Assembly (NCBI GenBank): GCA_963969495.1
Contig: OZ018326.1
Span: forward strand, 154,194,306 to 154,258,305
From: Ceratothoa steindachneri
Taxonomy: Eukaryota; Arthropoda; Malacostraca; Isopoda; Cymothoidae
Direction: 5' to 3'
DNA: 64,000 nt
Part shown: one piece after another, positions 20,797 through 32,424 of the stretch
How the letters are laid out: each line of letters starts with the position of its first letter
How positions within the stretch are numbered: the first letter of the stretch is position 1
The notes under the pieces: generated by a model
Database searches by the model: none
What the model saw: the letters and a program-made list of their open reading frames with translations, nothing else
Told to the model about the DNA's origin: nothing
Made by a program: the position numbers and the translations under genes

Positions 20797-21300
20797 ATCA
20801 GGGCCTACGCTGGTATGATCAAAGGTATGGACACAACGCTGTACACTGTACACAGCCTTGTAGCCACAGTTATGCTTCTTCACATACTGCGCCAAGTAGT
20901 CTCCCGAAGCATAACGTTTCCTTTTCCTCTCATCCAACTCAATGGTGCTGGTACTACAACAAATATGGTGAACAAGGTCTAAAATGCTTGCAACCGTGGA
21001 CATATTTGGATCCAGTACCTTCTTCAAATCTCAACCCTCCATTTTTCTCACTTCACCCAACTCAACCACTTTTTCCAAATCCTCAAACTTCAAATTCTTG
21101 CAGTCCTCTCACTCCAGTCTCTCAATCACATCCTTTAAACTAACATCTCAAGGGATTAACAAACAACAAACACCTCACATCCTTTAAACTAACATCTCAA
21201 GGGATTAACAAACGACAAACACCTCACATCCTTTAAACTAACATCTCGCCTCACTTTACATATTCAGGTAGGTCCTCATTTTAGCACTGACTCACACTCA
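20797..21300 (+). pseudogene. Gag C-terminus with two knuckle-like modules
   Basis: The frame reads LRWYDQRYGHNAVHCTQPC and, 44 residues on, QWCWYYNKYGEQGLKCLQPW. These are two copies of the W-Y-x3-[YF]-G-x5-C-x2-P-[CW] module that closes gag in many arthropod Gypsy elements in place of a canonical CCHC knuckle. A Pro/Ser-rich tail follows. The upstream capsid region and the primer-binding site are absent. Confidence 0.6.
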
Positions 21301-21310
21301 ATCCTCACTT

Positions 21311-21870
21311 TTGCATTTTGACCCACACTCAATCCTACCTTCATATCGCCACCACTTCATTCAGCACTCATGCAGTGCTACGTTGTCAATTCTCTCGCAC
21401 TCATATAGTGCTTTGACAATGTCATTAATTCGCTCGCACTCGCATAGTGCTCTGACAACACGTCATCAATTCCCTCGCACTCACATAGTGCTCTGGCAAC
21501 ACGTCATTACATTCAGTACTCATATAGTGCTCTGACAACACGTCCTCAGTTCTCTCTCACTCAAATAGTGCTCTGGCAACACGCCATTAATTCTCTCGCG
21601 CTCACATAGGGCTCTGGCAACACGCCATTGCATTCAATACTCATATAGTGCTCTGGCAACATACCATTAATTATTCGCACTCACATAGTGCTCTGACAAG
21701 TCATCAATTCGCATGCACTCACATAGTGCTCTGGCAACACGCTATCAATTCGCTCGCACTTGCATAGTGCTCTGGCAACACGCCATTAATTCGCTCGCAC
21801 TCACATAGTGCTCTGGCAACACGCCATTAATTCGCTCGCACTCACATAGTGCTCTGGCAACATGCCTGAA
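21311..21870 (+). repeat. Minisatellite inside the L2-family element
   Basis: About a dozen imperfect units of ~38-45 bp with the core CACTCACATAGTGCTCTGGC followed by AACACGCCATTAATTCGCTC. The same repeat in reverse complement, with fewer units, lies at 30115-30370 in the L1-family element. Confidence 0.85.
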
Positions 21871-21884
21871 ACCTGCTTATACCG

Positions 21885-22030
21885 AAAATGTTCATCTAGA
21901 ACCACTATCACTTTATTCTCCCCCTACTATACCCCTTTATGGTACAGTAATCCCCCAAAACAACCTCAACCCCACCTTTTTAACTACTCCTGCCTCTCCA
22001 ACTCCACCTTCCGTTTTGCTCTCCAATTGA
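21885..22030 (+). pseudogene. Pol C-terminal tail fragment (L2 family)
   Basis: A Pro/Ser-rich pol tail with ACTCCACCTTCCGTTTTGCT at its end. The same stretch occurs in reverse complement at about 30005-30110 and 52490-52600, where it follows the integrase C-terminus. This shows the internal deletion runs from gag to the very end of pol. Confidence 0.6.
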
Positions 22031-22034
22031 TACC

Positions 22035-22707
22035 AAGTTTCGCCGTAATAGCTCTGAAGATGCTAATTTCGTCGAAAGTGATGTTTAACGTCTACTTCGT
22101 GAGGGGATTATTGAAAATAGTAATTCTCCTTGGTGTGCACAAGTGGTAGTGACATCGAACTCAAATAAGAAAAGAAAAAAAATGGTGGTAGACATTTTCT
22201 AGAACGATTAATAAGTACACCTCTTTGGTCGCTTACCCGCTACCCAGGATTGAAAATATAGTTGCAAATATCGCAAATAATCACTATTTCAGCATTATTG
22301 ATCTATCCAATGAATATCATCAGATAGAAATATGCTCAGAGGACAGACCTTACACTGCTTCTCAGGCCGGTAACAGTCTTTATCAATTCAGTCGCATACC
22401 TTTGGGTGTTACGAATGCGGGTTTCCGCTTTTCAACACTTTATGAATCAGTTTCTAACCGATATCAAACTATGTAACACTTATGCTTATCAAAAAGACAC
22501 AACAGTCTGCGGAAAAACGAAAGAAAGCATGAAAAAAATCTAAAGCGTTCCATGGAAGCTACTTCTAAATTCAATCTCTCCCTGAATTCTGGGAAATCTA
22601 AGTTTTCTCTAAGCTGCATTAATATTCTTAGCAAATTTCTGACTGCAATCTGAAATCCAATCCTGAACGAATGAGACCTTTGTTAGAATTACACGTACCA
22701 ATATAGA
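22035..22707 (+). pseudogene. W reverse transcriptase
   Basis: Gypsy RT with readable blocks LLREGIIENSNSPW, YPLPRIENIVANI, FSIIDLSNEYHQIEI and RIPLGVTNAGFRFS. The catalytic Y-x-DD box is not readable: the sequence after 22470 shifts frame, but a later SLNSGKSKFSL matches the family block after the box. Several stops are present. The sequence stops at the start of the L1 LTR at 22708 and resumes (SLKKLAALFG-like) at about 31955. Confidence 0.7.
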
Positions 22708-23222
22708 TATAGGGCCATCGTGATATGAACCTAGATAGATACCTCACAACGAATCTATATCAATAAGTTTTTCAAGAGAGTTATTGAATCCTAACAAGGC
22801 TCGAGCGCCTGAGCTTATGGCGAAGTTAGGCTTAATGGCTGACAACGAAATCGTTAAGGAATGGATGCAATACAATGACGATAAAACAAAATATATATTA
22901 CTATAGATTAACAAGAATGGAACGGGTTGGGGAACTTTGGTCTAAAGATCATTCGTCTAAAGAACTTTGGTCTAAAGGAACTTTGGTCTATAGGAATTCT
23001 GTCTAAAGGAAACTTGGTTTAAATTAACTTTCGTCTAAAATGTCTTCCAGCTAAGTATTTTATATAAAAAATAGTATTATCTAAAATGTATTTCTTTTTC
23101 ATGAAATTAATAAACTTTCTTTATTAAAAAAACATACAGAAAATAAACCAGGTAATAAGCAATACTCCGTAAGTAATTGTTCTCCATAGAAGCCTACTGC
23201 TTCTCGGACTGATAGAGCTTCG

Positions 23223-25270
23223 GTGCAGGAGTTCCCTCAACCCAGTGACGACCAGCTGGATTCAAACCTCAACTCTTCCATCGGCTCTAGAGCCTCTGGT
23301 TTCGGCCAGGCTTTCCCCCATAGACCCAGGGTTGCTGCACTAGACCCGACGATCCGCAAGCTGCGCCGGGAGGCGCTCGACTCCATAGGCACACGGGAGG
23401 TGGTGCCCAATCCCTGTACTTCCTCTACCCGCAGAGATTTCGCCCCAGACTTTGTTACTCGCAGCCAAGCCAACGCCTTCAACGAAAACGACGAGCCTAG
23501 GTTAGGCTTTCAGCCTACCTTCGACGCCCCCTATCGCATCGAGTCCAGACGCGTGTCTCTCGACTGAGAACTGATGGTCAGCCACCTGGAATCCGGCATC
23601 ACGCTTTCGACCTCGAGCCTAAGGACAAGGGATATCGAAGAACTGCGATCCCTCTTCATTCCTCATCGTCTCCGGGAAGCTCTCCTGCTCCGGATGAGGC
23701 CCACTTGAACGTTAGGCTCAGACTTTAATACCTGGTGAGTCTGGTTAATTGGCAGTACGCCCTGGATGATGCTTGTCAACAATCCTCCTAGGAATTCGGC
23801 ATCGGGATAGACCCTGTAATCTAAAATCGAGCGTGTCTGGCGCGCCAGTATGCCCCCACTTGCATACAGGGAACCGGGAACAGACGACGACGCCGACGAA
23901 CTAGGTCTCGTGGAAGAAAGAGGGAGTGATTGGGAGGACGAAGTATGGGCTATAAGGGACGTCCTATTCGGCCCGGACATCTCCTCTCCTGCACCCTCTT
24001 CTCCTCCCGGAGTTCACATCTCTTCTCCCTTGGGCCACCTTCCCCTCGCCGTGGAGGTTGGGGCGGCTGACCCTGTCGGGATCTAGGCTCATGGTCACTG
24101 GTTCTGTTCCCCTGAGCCTATTGAAGTTTTGACAGTTGATGCTACTCCCCCCCTTCCCGTTAGCTCCCCCCCTCCCGTATTAGTGTTTTCCTTCCACCGG
24201 AGGACCTTTGGGATTGTGGGGACCTTGACGATTTCAGGTTATCGGAGCAGGAGTGTCTTCAGGCATACGACGTTTGACTTGCAGCAGCCGTATAGGCTCT
24301 TGATTTGGTAGTCCCTCCGCCTGTGGAGGAGGACTTAAAAGACCTTCTGGACGCCGATCCGGGATTTCGCGCAGCCATTGATGCAATTGAGGAATTTGGT
24401 GCTCCTCCGCCCGTCGCTCAGATGCCTGTTCCTCCTCCCACGGAGGGGGCTCCTGATCAGGATGCACCTCCGGGTCTACAGATCGAGTTCGCGGAGGACG
24501 TGGACGGGAAGTTGACGAGGTAAGTGTATTCGACCCCCTTGAGAGAAAGCAGAGAGGCGAAGACAGGGACACATATGTGACTTTATTCCATGATCGGTGT
24601 ACCAGGGTGTCCCCTTACCGTCTAACGTATGCAAGGTCGCCGCTAGACGCGGGTCAAAGTTTTTCTGGGTTTCTCCAGACACTTCGCGACTACGGACAAG
24701 TCTCTCATAGGTTGAGTCCGAACGCTTCACAAGGCTGGCGTCCTATAAATATCGGACAAAATTACGTGTGCACACCGTCTCTTCCTTGTCCCAAAGAACA
24801 GCACAGAGGACCGTGTCGTTTAAGACATGAGTCCGCTTGGTGAGTCACGGCTTTATGACCCCCCTTCCTTTTCTCTCCCATCCTTAGGCAAGGTATTAGC
24901 TGCTTTTCCCCCGGATTCATGGGCCGCAAAGTTTGACCTGGCCTACGGGTTTTACCATATTCCCGTACACGAATCCGCTCGCCAGTGGTTCAGCGTCAAG
25001 TGCGAAGGTGTCCTATACAGATTCCCGTCCTTCATATGGGCTTCGCGGGGAGGCCGTTCTTCTTGCAGACTTGCATGGACCTCATTTTTTCGGCTGTTGT
25101 GCGTCAGTTCGCCTACGTAGCTTATACTTATTTTGATGACATCCTGCTGCTGAGAAAGAAGGAAGACCTCGAACATCTCCTCAGTCACCTCAGCGCCTCT
25201 TCCTTGGGCATCAACGAGCGCAAGAGTACGTTCACCCCGACCAAATGCCTCAACCTTCCCTCTGGCACGG
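23223..25270 (+). pseudogene. DIRS/Ngaro-like retrotransposon remnant
   Basis: A GC-rich block unlike its AT-rich surroundings. The first part (23223-23700) encodes a Pro/Arg-rich ORF1-like protein (DPTIRKLRREALDSIG, DFVTRSQANAFNENDEPR). A broken acidic linker follows. The RT is spread over two frames at 24830-25250: PSFSLPSLGKVLAAFP, AKFDLAYGFYHIPVHES, GVLYRFPS, then GRPFFLQTCMDLIF and the catalytic TYFDDILLL. The DLAYGFYHIPVH and FDD context fits DIRS-type elements better than Gypsy. No tyrosine recombinase is visible. Assignment is by motif only. Confidence 0.5.
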
Positions 25271-25284
25271 CTGCAGGTGCAGGA

Positions 25285-25432
25285 TCATCGGCAGCTGAGA
25301 TGAGGGGGCCCATGGTACGGTGCAGCAAGTGTCAGTCAAGGCAGACAAGAAGACACGCTTTAGGTGTCACAGATGCCGCCAACCTGTCTGCCCGAGCCAC
25401 TACTTCCTTTACTGCTGTGATTGCGTCTGAGG
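25285..25432 (+). pseudogene. PiggyBac-like transposase C-terminal cysteine domain
   Basis: After one frame correction the segment reads RCSKCQSRQT, then a TRFRCHRCRQPVCPSHYF block ending in a stop. The spacing of Cys-x2-Cys, Cys-x2-Cys, Cys and His-Tyr-Phe resembles the RING-like C-terminal domain of piggyBac transposases. The catalytic domain is not present here. It is a small remnant and other zinc-finger sources are possible. Confidence 0.4.
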
Positions 25433-26079
25433 CTGAGGTAGGTAATAAACATGAAATGTTTTTTTCGTGTGGGTGTGTGCAAATGTGTTAGATTTATATA
25501 ACTAAAACCATTATGTTAATTTAATTAGCCACCATAATATTACACCAATAAATAGTGGAAAATAATGAAAAGTATCCATATCAGTAACTGGAGGTTGCAA
25601 GGGATAGACACCAATGAAGATGCTTGGTGTGAGCGGTCATAGGTCATAGTCTGCATTGTATCTTAGTAGTTATTTCCAGGTGGTTTCAAGGGGTTTCATA
25701 ACAGAAAAACACATTATATTGAACAATTAGTCATTTTTGGTGCACTAAAAAAGGGTGTTTTTCCCACTCTTTTCCTTACAGTTTGTGCATCATCAGTGTC
25801 ATAGGGAGTCCCTGGGAGGAGAGCATGACACCCTTGAGGACCTGTGCGAACGTTTGGGTGAATTCTATATATGGGTTTTGGGGGGGGGTGAATCTTTCAA
25901 CAAAATTATTGAAATATTTTCACCTTTTGACTGTTATTTTTTTGTATATTTATAATATACCTTTCTTAAAGTAAGTACGGATTTTTATTAGTTTAGTTAG
26001 CATTTACCTGCCTTATAGTTAGTGTGTAGATGATAGGATTAATAAATTTGTATATTTACTATTTTTCTTTTATTTTTCA

Positions 26080-26104
26080 AACTCGGGTATAATATACCCG
26101 AGTT
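26080..26104. repeat. Perfect 11-bp stem hairpin
   Basis: AACTCGGGTAT and its exact reverse complement ATACCCGAGTT are separated by AAT. It lies 0.65 kb after the piggyBac-like tail within T1. It could be an element end or a structured RNA terminus; no function is assigned. Confidence 0.5.
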
Positions 26105-26333
26105 CAGTGACTGTGCAATAGGAAAATATGTTCAGTGCTCAAGGGTTGATATCAATCAACACTGTTAAAAATAAGGGTTTGAAAATGGTTTTCTATGCGT
26201 CCCTATATGAAAACCCTTTTTATTGAACATATATAAATCATGTTTAAAGCTAATGTAATTATTTCATCACAAAATGGTAAATAATGCTTAACAAATTGAA
26301 ATAAAAAATTGCCCTCAAATTAAATTCATTTAA

Positions 26334-26691
<358 letters not shown>

Positions 26692-27230
26692 GTAGAATAC
26701 ATATATGCAGAAATTTACAGCTCAAGAAACGTACTTTTTGACGAAAGTTCCTTTAGACCAAAGTTTATTTAGACCAAAGTTCTTTTTGACCAAAGTTCTT
26801 TAGACAAAAGTTACTTAGACCAAAGAGTTTTAGACGAAAGTGCCGTATTTCAATGGAACATATTTGAAATATATTGATTAAATTTGAATTTAATTATACA
26901 AAAATGAACATGAGTTTATTACTGAATTTTCGTCGTGTAATGTAGATAGGAATGATAGGTAAAAAGGTAAACGGGTAGCAACTAGTGTGTATGGGAGTCT
27001 TTACGATGAGAATGACGAGACACGAATGAGGAATATTTGTGTTCAATGTGAAACAGCTGAAAGCGTGTTAGTTTGTGTGTTTGACTAAAGGAAGTGTTAC
27101 TCCAAAAACGTATCTTAGCCTCAATTTTTGGATGTAATTATTTATACAAAATTATATTGAAAATATATATTAAAAAAAATGAGATTTTTGATTGATAAAT
27201 TAATATAGGATTATTTGAGATGATTGATAA

Positions 27231-29520
27231 CACAGGGGAACAATTTCAATCACATTTTCTGGTGACTTAGATTTATCTACCAATTTAAATTCGTTTTTTC
27301 ATGCTGATTTCAAATATATAATCCATTTTTACCTACATGCTATAGTTATTCTGTAATTTCTATTTTCTCCTTTCCACGAAAACTGCCCTCCGGACTGACA
27401 GCGAGGGTGCTTGTAGAAAGCAAATACTTCAAAGTACATAGTAGTAAGATAGTAATAAGTGTTATTGTGCAAAATATTGGCATTATTGTTTCTCTGCTCA
27501 GGTCTCATGTTAGAGTGATGGCTTCGTCAAGAGGAAATTGCGTTAATGATCCAGACACCTTCTGCTACATATGTGGCTGTTACATGCTAGTTCGTCAAGG
27601 GCGCAATATATCAAACTTTGTGATCCGCACTTATAAGGCATATTTTAATGTTCCTCTTGGAACATTTTCGTAAGTGGACGAAACGAAAGAGAAATTGTCT
27701 TCCTTTTAGAATCCCCATGGTGTGGCGAGAGCCAAAGGATCATGTATCGGACTGTTATTTCTGTCTGGTGAATACTAAAGGGATTGGCAAGAAAAATCAG
27801 CACAAGATCTACTACCCCAACATTCCCTCGGCGATACGGCCAGTACATCATTATGAGTCTTTACCAGTTCCCATTTTCAGTGGATATGCTTCCTCTGAAG
27901 ATGAAAATGATGTACCTGATATGGACGTCTACGGAATGGATTCAGAGTCTGCAGATTCGTCATCAGATGCTAAACAGTCATTAGCTCCTCACTGTTTCAA
28001 TCAAGAGGATTTGAATGACTTGATACGTGATTTGGCGCTCTCCAAGAGAGCTGCAGAACTTTTAGCCTTCAGGTTGAGTGAAATACATATGCTTGACAGG
28101 TCGGTACGGGTATCATATTACTGAACAAAGGAGAGTGCATTTGTTAAGTATTTTTCTGAGGACAAACAATTTGTATACTGCCACGATGCTCCTGGTCTGT
28201 TTACCGAGTTGGGACTTGACACCTATAGCCCTGCTGAGTGGAGACTGTTTTTTGATAGCTCCAAGAGTAGCCTCAAGTGTGTCCTTTTGCATATGGCAAT
28301 GACTTTGGTGCAATTCCTCTCAGGCACTCTGTCCATCTGCGAGAAACACACGATGACATAAGAATGGCCATGGATTTACTTAACTACCATGAACACAATT
28401 GGATCATATGTGTAGACCTTAAGATTGTCAACTTCCTCCTTGGCCAGCAGAAGGGATATACAAAGTTTCCATTCTATATCTGTATGTGGGACAATCGAGC
28501 CCGTGAGAAACACTGGTCCCCAAAAGTTTGTCCAGTTCGGGAAACTTTGGAAGCAGGATGGCCAGACATTGTTAATGAGCTAATCGTAAGTCGAGAGAAG
28601 ATCGTTTTCCTTCCACTTCATCTCAAACTGGGGTTGATGAAGCCTTATGTCAAGGCGTTGAGCACTGACAATGATTGTTTTCAGTACATAGTATCGGCGT
28701 TTCCTGCTTTGTCATACGAAAAAATAAAAGCAGGAGTATTTGATGGTCCCCAAATCCGAAGACTTCTGAGTGATTCTAGATTCGTGAACACCATGAATGA
28801 AAAAAGGAAGGCAGCCTGGCTCTCATTTTCTGCCGTTGTTCGTAACTTATTAGGAAACAAAAAAGCGCATAATTACGAGGATCTGGTTACTAATATGCTT
28901 TTAGCATATCGTGATCTGGAATGCAACATGAGTGAAAAGCTGCATTCCCTAAATAGTCACTCGACCGATTCCCAGATAATCTTGGAGCCGTGAGCGACGA
29001 ACAAGGGGAACGCTTCCATCAGGATTTGATGACGATGGAAGAGCCCTACCAAGGTCATTAGGATAGACACATGATGGCGGACTGCTGCTGGACGATTCGA
29101 AGAGATCAGCCAGAGAAGACTTACAGGAAAGAGTTACAAACGCATATTTTTGCCCGATTGAAATCAAGAAGAGGTCCTTCAGCCTGATGTACAGTCATTA
29201 ATAAATTAGCATCTATTTGATTACAGTATTTGTAATCCTAATCTGTAATTCAAGTTTCTAGTTTCTTCTCATATGCAATAAAATGTTCATGCAATAAACC
29301 TGCTTTACTATAAATAACGCAAAAAGATGATTCAAAATTACTTCAGGGCATGATGATAGGCGTGATAAAATGAAAATTATTGTATAATATTAGTTATTGA
29401 TATTACGAAAATTTTGTAGCATTTAGAGAGAATCTGATTTCAGATTTGAATTAAGTATGCTCGAATTAGGTAGGGAAATGTACTTTTGTCAATTCACCAA
29501 ATATACATTGTTCCCCAGTG
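27231..29520 (+). mobile_element. T2: DNA transposon with CACWG ends and TAA target duplication
   Basis: A 2290-bp insertion in the L1 LTR. The left end is CACAGGGGAACAAT (27231-27244) and the right end is ATTGTTCCCCAGTG (29507-29520). These are 14-bp inverted repeats with one mismatch. TAA flanks both sides (27228-27230 and 29521-29523), and the paralogous LTR at 31814-31830 reads GATTGATAATTTATAC with no insertion, a direct empty site. The interior encodes one degenerate protein on the plus strand. CACTG-like ends with a 3-bp duplication resemble the CMC (CACTA/Mirage/Chapaev) group; that placement is inference. Confidence 0.85.
27518..29188 (+). pseudogene. T2-encoded protein, transposase-like, degenerate
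   Basis: A single coding region in pieces. The N-terminus (27518-27650) has FCYICGCYM, a Cys pair likely part of a zinc finger. A small deletion removes its continuation. Next come RKWTKRKRNCLPF and SDCYFCLVN (a second Cys pair), the acidic SGYASSEDEND (27648-28124) and a DRSVRVSYY block. After frameshifts come EWRLFFDSSKSSLKCVLLH (28140-28290) and the long part 28277-28970: ICVDLKIVNFLLGQQ, FYICMWDNRAREKHW, LPLHLKLGLMKPYVKAL, KAGVFDGPQIRRL and LGNKKAHNYEDLV. A final frame change restores SDEQGERFHQD and HMMADCCW (29000-29090) with one stop between. I recall this protein type as a multi-copy, unnamed arthropod family. The conserved Asp (VDLK) and Glu (DEQGERFHQD) are candidate catalytic residues of an RNase H-like fold; that is inference. 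Confidence 0.7.
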
Positions 29521-29654
29521 TAATTTATACATAAGATTGGATAGAAATACTCGTAGTTGAAATTAAATAGGAAAATAATTGGATATTTTAACAATGGATG
29601 TAAAAAGGATAGTATGCTAATATTTTATAGGAATGCCAGAGGGCATTTATATAA

Positions 29655-30110
29655 CAATCACCCCCTAAGAAAGTTACCCCCTTTTTTAATTTAAGACCCG
29701 TTTTCTGAGTAACGCCGAGGCCTTCTGACGATGCGACCGGAGCATGTGATGCCAGTGTCATTGGTTTGGCTGCGAGTGCGCTAACCCGGATTCGCTGTAG
29801 GAGTGCCAGTATCGTTGAACAAGGCACTCGCACAAGAGAAGGTTGATGGAGCGAAGGTGATCCGCTTGTTGGTTCCTTCTGAGATGGCGTCAAGCGGGAT
29901 GTGGGAGTCTTAAGTTTCGTTGTCCACTGACGGAGTGACCAGTAGGGGACCGATTTGCTGCTGACTGACCACTTTTGCCGACGAGGGTTCCTGCAACAAA
30001 AGAAGAGGAGGCAGCAAAACGGAAGGTGGTGTTGGAATAGCAGAGGGTAGGATTGGGTTTATTTGGGGGGTATTACTGTACCATAGAGGGGTATAGTGGG
30101 AGAAGAGTAG
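29655..30110 (-). pseudogene. Pol C-terminal tail of L1-family element
   Basis: Minus-strand sequence equivalent to 52140-52600 and 41400-41760. All share a pol tail with a PLDAISEGT-like block (here near 29880, GCGTCAAGCGGGATGTGGGA on the plus strand). It abuts the LTR at 29653. It is too damaged to read in one frame. Confidence 0.55.
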
Positions 30111-30114
30111 AAGC

Positions 30115-30370
30115 TAAAAGTGAACGGTTTTTATATAGGCGGTTTGATGACGTGTTGCTATAGCACTATGTGAGTGCGAGATAATTGATGACGTGCTGTC
30201 ATAGCTCTGTGAGAGTGAACTGATGGTACGTTCCAATAGTTTGTGTGGGTGCTGAATAGATTGATGGTGCGTTGCCATAGCATTGTATAAGTGCTGAATG
30301 AAATGATGGCGTGGTGCCATAGCACTGTATGAGTGCCGAATGAATTGATGGCGTGTTGCCATATCACTGT
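30115..30370 (-). repeat. Minisatellite in L1-family element
   Basis: About six units with core ATAGCACTGTATGAGTGC and TGATGGCGTGTTGCC, the reverse complement of the minisatellite at 21311-21870. It sits in the same place between the gag tail and the pol tail. Confidence 0.8.
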
Positions 30371-31493
30371 ATGAGTGCTGAATTAATTGGTACGATATGA
30401 AGTGAGGATTGAGTGTGGGTCAAAATGCAAAAGTGAGGACCTACCTGAATAAGTGAAGTGGGGTGTAGGTGGTGGATGTTGACCAGTAAAATCCTTTGCA
30501 TTGTTACTTTAAAGTTTGTGATTGAGAGGCTAGAGTAAGAGGAATACGAGAATTTGAAGGTTGGGAAATTGAAATTTGAGGATTTGGGGAAAATGGTAGA
30601 GTTGGGTGAAGTGAGAAAAATGGGGAATTTGAGGAATGAATATTTCATTGAGGATTTGGAGATTTTGGTGATGAAAAGTGAAGCTTAGAAGAGTTTTGAG
30701 ATGAAGATTGATGTGCGAGGAGTGGGGAGTTGAGATTATGTGGAGTTACTTGTTGTAAATATGTGCAAGGCTGTAAATATTTTACGGCTTGTGCACCATA
30801 TTTGTTGTGGTACCAGCACCACTGAGTTGGTTTAGAGGGAAATGAAAGGTTATGCTTTGAGAGACTACTTGTCGCAGTATGTGAAAGAGCATAACGGTAG
30901 TTACAAGTCTGTGCATAGTGTAGAGCGTTGTGACCGTATCTTTGATGGTACCAGCATAGGCCCTGATTGTGTGGAAGATGATGAGAATAGGCAGAGGAAG
31001 ATTGAGAAATTTGATGACTCTCATCTCTCGCATTGAGATGCCCTCGTTAGTTTCTCTTTCATGAACCTGAACGGGGTCTGCGCATCTGATTGTCAACTCC
31101 CTGCATATACTCGCTCGGTGATCCCCGTTACAGCATTAACCTCTGGATGTCGTCCTCCATCCTTCGTATTGAGGGCTCGAGGTCCCTCGATAAAGATGAT
31201 GGAACCTCTAAACCCTCGGCTAGGTCGTCAGAGGAGCTCGTCGTCCCCCTAAACTGGGATATTGATGGATTATTAGATGGGTTAATGTTATTAAATGGGC
31301 CGCTGCCCCATTGAACATAAGGGTCGGTATATAACTTGCCAGCGGCCGATGCCATCTGCTCGATCGATAAATCTCCCTCGTTAATAATTAAAGGCTTGAT
31401 CCCCTCTGGGACCCCCCCCCTCCTCATGATGATCTCAGTGAGGAGAGGGTTAAGATGCTCTATTTGTGCACCTTTCACCCTGATAAGAGCCAC
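30370..31493 (-). pseudogene. Gag C-terminal region of L1-family element
   Basis: Minus-strand frames include VKGAQIEHLNPLLTEIIMR, then an SSSDDLAEG and SSLSRDLEPSIRRME block with a likely coiled coil (31128-31505), followed by a broken knuckle region and a Pro/Ser tail (30364-30648). It corresponds to 55500-56400 of the complete element (VKGAHIDLFNPLVTEIFMR, SLSRDLEASIRRME). The N-terminal capsid half is deleted and gag runs straight into the LTR at 31494. Confidence 0.65.
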
Positions 31494-31946
31494 AAAAATG
31501 AGCATGAGTTTAATACTGAATTTTCGTCGTGACTAAGCTTGGTGTAAGGTAGATACTCGTAGGTAGCAACTAGTGTGTATGGGAGTCTTTACAATGAGAA
31601 TGACGAGACACGAATGGGGAATTTTTGTGTTCAATGTGAAACAGCTGAAAGCGTGTTAGTTTGTGTGTTTGACTAAAGGAAGTGTTACTCCAAAAACGTA
31701 TCTTAGCCTCGATTTTTGGATGTAATTATTTATACAAAATTATATTGAAAATACATATACAAAAAAAAAAAAGCGATTTTCGATTGATAAATTAATATAG
31801 GATTATTTGAGACGATTGATAATTTATACATAAGATTGAATAGAAATAGTTATACTTAAATGAGAAAATAATTGGATATTTTAACATTGGATTTCAAAAG
31901 GGAAGTATGCTAATATTTTATAGGAATGCCAAAGGGCATTGCTATA
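31494..31946 (-). repeat. Partial 5' LTR of L1-family element
   Basis: 453 bp matching 26901-27230 plus 29521-29653. It provides the empty site for T2 at 31820-31822 and ends with the GGGCATTGCTATA hairpin half at 31946. The gag-side part of the LTR and the primer site are missing. Confidence 0.75.
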
Positions 31947-31954
31947 CAATCTAG

Positions 31955-32340
31955 TAAAAAAAAATCTTGCAGCGTTGTTTGGGGTTATTTGCATACTACG
32001 CTAAGTGGGTTCGCAACTATCCAGAGAAAGTACGGCATCTTATAGATTGTGCAGATTTCCTTTATCTCTTCAGTCTATTCAAGCATTTGAAACTTTATGG
32101 AATGACATTGCCAAATCTTCAGTGAAAGATGCCCCCTTTTCCATAGAAAAGGATTCTTCAGATAATGCAATCGATACCACCTTATCACAGTGTGGACGAC
32201 CAGTGGCTTTGTTCTCACGCTTATTGAACCGATCAAAGAAGATACCTCACATCGTTGTAAAGGAAGCGTATGAAGTGAAGAAACCTTTTTTGGGGGGCTG
32301 GGAGACATTTTAACCTAGCAGATGATCAAAGGAGCTGCTG
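31955..32340 (+). pseudogene. W RT thumb and RNase H
   Basis: Reads SLQSIQAFETLWNDIAKS, DAPFSIEKDSSDNAIDTTLSQ, RPVALFSRLLNRSKK and VKEAYE, followed by a WETF. This is the connection and RNase H domain of Gypsy pol, which degrades the RNA strand during cDNA synthesis. The first catalytic-type Asp is within the EKDSSDNAI block. The upstream thumb (31960-32030) is frameshifted. Confidence 0.7.
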
Positions 32341-32412
32341 ATCACAGGAGCTGCCAAGTGTAGGCCATGAATGGTATTTTGCAGTCTCCTTCTTTTCTTA
32401 TGTTATGTTCAT
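32341..32412 (+). repeat. 5'-truncated A/B-family LINE tail inside W
   Basis: About 70 bp of GGAGCTGCCAAGTGTAGGCC, CAGTCTCCTTCTTTTC and TTATGTTATGTTC, identical in type to the end of copy B at 9735-9803. It interrupts the W RNase H/linker. Confidence 0.8.
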
Positions 32413-32424
32413 TCATGTTTGATG

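Noticed and set aside
21311..21870. Possible CRISPR-like array
   Set aside because: Units are imperfect and the intervals between cores are themselves repeated; the context is a eukaryotic LTR element, so it is a minisatellite.
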